Assembly: GCA_020284085.1 (NCBI GenBank)
Contig: JACEVL010000991.1
Span: 1 to 64,000 of the forward strand
DNA from: Aporrectodea caliginosa
Taxonomy: Eukaryota; Annelida; Clitellata; Crassiclitellata; Lumbricidae
Length of the DNA: 64,000 nt
Direction of reading: 5' to 3'
Within the stretch, counting starts at the first letter, position 1. Every line of letters starts with the position of its first letter. Made by a program: the position numbers and the translations under genes. Positions 58,936-64,000 of the stretch are shown piece after piece. The notes under the pieces are model-generated. The model searched no databases. It saw only the letters and a list, made by a program, of their open reading frames with translations, and was not told where the DNA came from.

Positions 58936-60865
58936 CAGAGCCGGATTAACAAATGTGGTGGCTCTGTTCAGTGAAACTGTGGGAGCCCCAGCCCCAAAGA
59001 ATCACAAGAAAAGGACACACAAATCGTGTTATGTTAAAGAATCAACATTCGTCTATTATTAATTCGTACCTTCTGTCATTTTGTACAATATCAGTAGTAG
59101 GTCTTATAATAATTGTCCTGTCTAGTGTTGAAGTATAAGCTTACATATTTTACGGTTTAACGATATTACTACTATATACTAATAAGAAGGAGGAGGAGAT
59201 AGTATAGTCCTTTAAGCTAATCCTGAGGCAGCCATGAGTATGAAATGTTAGCGACGTCATTTTCTTAGCCTCGGCATATGAGGGCGGGTGGCCACTGGCC
59301 AGGTCTCTCCCTCGCCATATCATCTATACTAAATAACTACGATTAAGAAGCTACAGTATGGATTCGATGACAGGGAACCTGTCTAATATGGATCATCATG
59401 CTGCCCAACTCAATTCGTTGCTGTTGAGCGTGTATCTTTTTCTAGATGTAGGACTCACAATCAAACGATTAACCAAAGTAACGTAATGTAATGTAACAAG
59501 AGATTTATAAAGCGTCACTTAAGGAGTCTCTCAGAAGCGCTCAACACGTGGCCGTAAGACAGCTGAAAAAGTTCGTCTTTAAGAGTCTTGAGAAAACCAT
59601 ATAGTCACATACAGCATGTATGTATGTACGTATGTATGCATTAAAACACTTAATATACTAAATATAGCGCATTTTTAGTATCTCACAAAAGCGCTTTCTC
59701 TGAGCTATAGTTTATATGGTGCATGATGTTAAATGTAGGTTAACTTAAATCTTGACTATTACATCAGGTATAGCAAAACAATGCACAGTAAATAAGAAAG
59801 AGTCACCAATGGCGTTCCCATACACGCACGGTATTAATACAAATAATTATTAATGCAATCTTAGTATACTTTACTACTTACATCAGACGTAGATTTGTCA
59901 TCCGCCATAATTTTATGTGAGAAAACTCAGAGTTAATTATCGTCCAACTTAAAATATTAATACAGCCTATAGACAATGAGGTTGAAACGTGGCGTTTTGT
60001 GCGAAAGCAAAAATTGTTGACGTACCAGTGCCACTAGAACTCTTAGAAAGCAACCATATTTAATGGTAAGCATTCCCGTAGACAGACATGCATGTATGTG
60101 TGCGTGTCTATATATATGTGCGTGGGGGGAGCGGGCCACACACGCCTGTCCTGACATTCGTCTTATCTCGAAGACTTTTCAGAACTTCATAAATTCAACC
60201 TGGCAGATGTGATTCTATCAACTCAAGCGTAACACGGGTATAGTGCGGCTAATTTAAACATTTCTCACAGGTTAATGGATGACACACTTTGAAATATGTC
60301 TACTTTGACTGCACCAACCGATTGTAAGGATAAACAAGACTGTTTATCACGGGCATCCAACGTTAGCGACCTATAAAGTCTAAACCTCTTCTCCCCAGGT
60401 TGGAAACCAGATCGGATCGACATGTGTGGAATAGCTTTTCGACTTTGCTAATGTAACTGTGATTTGACAACTATTAATAAATGTCAAGTTCAAAACCAGA
60501 CAGACTATATGTATATGTACATATGCACATATAAATATATGTGCATGTGTTTATAATCATGTGTAGGCTATAAGTATATAATGCGTATATGTATAATATG
60601 TGTCTAAGTTTATTGTATAGGCCTATACGTTTATATGTTTGTTTATAATGCCCACACATTTGCGATAGTTGTGTATTTGTATATATATTAAAATGGGTAG
60701 TTTCGAATAATTTGTTCTGATTTTTGCTCAATTTTACTATTAGCCTTAACAAATAACAATAATGATAAAATCTTGAAATTTTTTTCTGTTTGATTTGTGG
60801 GGGCCCCTCAAGTGTGGGGGCCCCTGTTCGGCCGAACATGTTGAACATGCCTTAATCCGCCTCTG
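58936..60865. mobile_element. hAT-type nonautonomous element, 1.93 kb, exact TSD
   Basis: Ends CAGAGCCGGATTAA and TTAATCCGCCTCTG are inverted with one mismatch. Exact 8-bp target-site duplication ATAGCACC at 58928-58935 and 60866-60873. GGGAGCCCC (left) and GGGGGCCCCT (right) lie just inside both ends. No transposase is recognised. The interior includes a piece (about 59185-59260) resembling the RBR flank, and a short LINE 3' end on the minus strand at about 59490-59600 (AGAAGCGCTC, TTATAAAGCG). Confidence 0.92.
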
Positions 60866-61090
60866 ATAGCACCCATGGCCCACTTAGACAACAGTTCATG
60901 CACGACTGCCTGCCTGCCTGCCTGCCTACACCAAGCCCTCGCTAAGTTTATAGTCGTTTGTAGTCCATTTAATGTGGCAACACGGTAAAATGTTACGAAA
61001 TAAACTATATTAGTCACCCTAAAACCTACCAACTGGATCCATTTTGTGACCCCATCGACATATCCATTGGGCTATTCAAAATCTATGGTA

Positions 61091-62129
61091 CTGGAAACTA
61101 AATGTTCTATTTGGAGCAGCTTGTTCCATAGAGACGATTAAAGTTAATTTATCTGAATTTTATTTAATTTGGTCATATATTACCTGACTTTAGAGACCCT
61201 GAAAGGCAACTATGTATGATTGCGGTTAATTTTAAATTAATTGTTTGTTACTTCTCAAAACTACCAGTCTAATAGAGTGCTTACAAAATATGCTAGTGGA
61301 GCTCTGTAAACATTTGACGCTAAGTTATATGTTCATAAATAACTTCGGCATGGAGTTGCGCAATGCGCACGACAGCTTGTCCTCAATAAACGAGTAGTGA
61401 CAGCACGTAACGTGTTGTAGGCCTATTGTGAAACACGATGCAGTTCAAGCGACAGATTAAAATGACCAAGTTCTTTGTCGACGGCTTTTTGCTTCGTTTG
61501 ATTTCGTCGAAACCCGGACGTGAGTCATCAAAACTCCAAGCAATGGAAGTTTTTTTCGCTCGACATTAATTTATGCATTACCAAGAGTGTAAGCGTTTGG
61601 TGCACATCGAGCCTTCTTATATTAAGCATTCATGTTGCAGTAATAATATTCAAGTGCCTTTGAAAAGACTATAATTATTACTGTTATCATTGTATTTTAA
61701 ATGCAAAACAAATAACGTATCAATAGAGAAACACTGAAAAATGTGGATCAATTTAACTTGTGACTTTTTGTGATCAATTGTGATCTAAGTAACGTATGCT
61801 ATATTTAGGCTGGCAGTACGCGTAGATTACGCCTCGTCGTGCCACAATGCATGTCTAACGCATTAGTTTAGTCTAGCATAGTGTAATATGATGACAGTCA
61901 TTATTGCATGTTGCAGTTTAGCCAGAGCAGCTATTCCATGTCGTGCGGCATAGGCTACGATCACCTGAATGCCCCATTTTGCCAAGTTATAATTTGGATG
62001 AAAGTAAATGCGTAGTTACTCCAGCTTGAGAGTTATTGGACAAGGAGAGCTACTATTGGGTGCCACGCATTACCGATGATGATTCAAAGGACAGCCGATG
62101 TCTTGGGAATGATATGTCAACACTCTCGG
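61091..62129. other. Stretch between flank copies 3 and 4, no gene seen
   Basis: AT-rich. No RBR exon or other coding region is recognisable where an RBR gene would be expected from the order seen in copies 1 and 2. Confidence 0.5.
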
Positions 62130-64000
62130 CAGTTCATGTACATTGCAGAGTCTATCTTCACTGAAACATGTTATTTAGATTCTTCATTTCCCTCAAGTTT
62201 TAGCAATACTTTCAACCTGGCTCCAATTGAGACCTATATAAAGTTGCCACCAATCTTTCGTAGCTAAAGAAAACGGAGTCAAATTCAAAGTGTATTCAAT
62301 TAGACAGACTCGGATTCATAATGTATGTAGGCCAATCTATTGTAGGCCTACTTTATGTATGAGGACACGATATTGTGCATTATTAAGTAGGCCTATCTCA
62401 CGAAAGCGAAATCTCTTCGCCAGCCTATCTGTTATTAAATACCAGTTGGAACTAGACTATTAGCCCAAGCCGTAAATTAGGTAGCAAAACAACGCACAGT
62501 AAACAAGAAAACGAGTCACCAATGGCGGATTCACACACACACACACACACACTCGTGAAGCCAAACAACTGATTCCCGTCAACAGTTGATAGATGGGATG
62601 GATGTTCAGAGTCCCTGGACATAGTTGCGTCCGCAGGGTGGATCGACAACAGGTGACGGCGCTCGCAGCAAACGATGGCGCTGCCGCCGAACAGACCCTC
62701 ATTGGTAGAAGATGACACAAGTCCGGATAATTCGTCGAGGTGCCAGGTGTCGTTAGAAGAGACATTCGTCGTGTGTCGGTCGGTCGGTGGATTGAAGCGC
62801 CACCACTGACTAACGGTCGAGGTGACTCCAATGACCCGCATCGGTCGCCCTCCGTCCAGACGGAAACAGTTACTGGCTAAAGGCGGCGTACACGGTCCGT
62901 TTAGTTCACACTCGATCGTGCATTAAGACGATACAGTCACGTAGGCCAAGTAGGCAACAAATACCTTCCAATGCACAAAATCTTCGACAACACCGACGAA
63001 TAAGTCCGGCACACTAGTCTACCCTAGCACCAGAAAACTCTAACATGTTCGAAATTACTGAGCAAATTCTGCAGTTAGACGAAACAATCCGTCGAAATGA
63101 CGCAGATGTCGATCAGCGAACGACGTGGCCGCTGTCGTCTGCAGATTCATGCATATAGGACACATGAAAATAAAATAGAAAAAGCTGTACAATGTACATA
63201 CCTAAATACAGAATCAATATAGTAAAAAAATCAATGCAAATACATTATCGTTCAGTCATTCTGAACAGACACAACTGCGGTTGACGATGTATAGGAAGGC
63301 AATACTGTTGTTCGCTTGATAGCAGCAAGCCGACATGAGGAAGATCAGAGCCAGTGAGATGTTACGTATTTTTCTGTCTGAAGTAATGTGGAAAACATCC
63401 TTCTGCTATTCTTGACATGAGACGTTGAACTCAAAAAGTATTCCATGCAAATTAATTTGAATCGCCATAATAATATCATATCGTTGACTTCACTTCACAT
63501 TTCCACAGTTTGAATGGAACACAGGTAGGCCTCTCTATAGCATTTTTATGTTGCTTACTCATAGGTAGAGTTCCTATGAAGTGGGAAAATGTTTTGATGG
63601 CGAGACGCGAAACTAAATCAATATGACCTACTGTGAGGCGTACACAAAAATCCGACAACAGCATTATGTACAGCTGTACTAGTAGGCCTACTATGAGGCT
63701 GTGCGCTTTATTGCCTTCATTTTGCTCAGCTATTGTGATATTTCTGAGCGTTGGCCTATAGCCTGCTACTGTGGCCTACCTTTGGTGTAATAACTGCTTG
63801 AATTTAGCATATAAGAAGAAGAGGAGGTCCTTAGACTAGCCCCTAGAGGCCTACAGGCAGCCGTGGGTAATGGTTTTGAAGTATTGACAGTCTAGCAGGC
63901 TAACTGCACATTACAGTGCAGTCCTTATGCGAAGAAAGGTAAAACGTAATTATTGTTATCTGTACCTTCAGCTATTGTCAGATTTACTGGCATATGGTTT
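62130..64000. repeat. RBR-unit 5' flank, copy 4 (runs off the window)
   Basis: Blocks: TTCATGTACATTGCAGAG (62132), CTGAAACATGTTA (62161), AGGACACATGAAAATAAAATA (63157, compare 45588), GATAGCAGCAAGCCGACATG (63318), TTATGTTGCTTACTCATAGG (63547), GGCCTATAGCC (63752), GTATTGACAGTCTAGCAGGC (63881) and GCGAAGAAAGGTAAAACG (63929). An insertion is inferred at about 62340-63155. The order suggests that a further RBR gene may start several kb to the right. Confidence 0.78.
62450..63155. repeat. Unidentified insertion in flank copy 4
   Basis: A GC-richer piece absent from the other flank copies at this point. GTAGCAAAACAACGCACAGTAAA and GAGTCACCAATGGCG also occur in diverged form at about 59770-59815. 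A (CA)n tract lies at 62532-62551. Two overlapping minus-strand frames (62452-62841) have no domain I recognise. Confidence 0.5.

Larger units (their letters stand above)
57000..61090. repeat. RBR-unit 5' flank, copy 3 (no coding exons follow)
   Basis: Shared blocks: CAAAATGGTTCTCACT (57040), GATACATACATAG (57173), AGATAGCAGCAGGCGGCAAT (57287), ATGTTGCTTACTCACAGGTA (57519), CATAGGCCTATGGCC (57730), GACAGTCGAGCACGCTAACT (57849), ACGACGAAAGGTAAAC (57895), GAAGACCAGAGACAGAC (58440), TAATGAATCG (58859), TTCATGCACGACTGCCTGCC (60895) and CCTACCAACTGGA (61025). Two hAT-type elements are inserted (57945-58270 and 58936-60865). No RBR exon is found in the 1 kb after it, before copy 4 starts. Confidence 0.8.

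Noticed and set aside
62452..62841. Two overlapping minus-strand frames of about 125 codons
   Set aside because: No recognisable domain, located in an insertion, interrupted by a (GT)n-derived VCVCVC run; not listed as genes.

Overview
This is eukaryotic, intron-containing, AT-rich and repeat-rich DNA. The recognisable host genes belong to animal families: a VLIG/URGCP-type large GTPase, a TRIM-type RING/B-box protein and RBR (RING-IBR-RING) ubiquitin ligases. Together with CR1/L2-like LINEs, many hAT elements and the frequent palindrome TAGGCCTA, this suggests a marine invertebrate, perhaps a deuterostome such as an echinoderm. The species guess is inference only.

Layout. 1-1046 is the intact C-terminal end of one VLIG-like GTPase (copy A). 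1047-12560 is its 3' flank followed by repeats: a 47-bp GC-rich minisatellite (4474-5650), an ATT microsatellite, and a CR1/L2-like LINE on the minus strand interrupted by a hAT element with a visible target-site duplication. 13193-22135 is the most notable gene. An exon encoding RING, two B-boxes and a coiled coil (13193-14294) ends in a phase-1 donor. It fits in frame onto a huge downstream VLIG exon (17417-22135, copy B), predicting a TRIM-VLIG fusion of about 1,940 residues. Copy B has two single-base frameshifts. Its 3' flank (22136-24060) is a duplicate of the flank of copy A and contains a foldback element with a 9-bp target-site duplication; the paralogous flank shows the empty site.

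25533-64000 is a tandemly duplicated region built around an RBR ligase gene. Two gene copies are visible (RBR1, 32011-37254; RBR2, 49849-53758), plus a small RBR relic (44640-45040). There are four copies of the 5' flank (from about 29130, 45360, 57000 and 62130) and three of the 3' flank (26715, 37750, 55340). The predicted protein is unusual: an IBR-like module, then RING1, IBR and a catalytic Rcat domain, then a C-terminal membrane segment. RBR1 is damaged by a triplication inside its main exon; RBR2 has one in-frame TAA. The intervals between them are filled by hAT elements (several with exact 8-bp target-site duplications), LINE fragments and other inverted-repeat elements.

The window therefore joins two expanding families, one GTPase/E3-like and one E3 ligase with a membrane anchor, in a transposon-dense setting. 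Expansion and decay of this kind is typical of immune-type gene clusters, but an immune role is inference and no function can be proven from the sequence.
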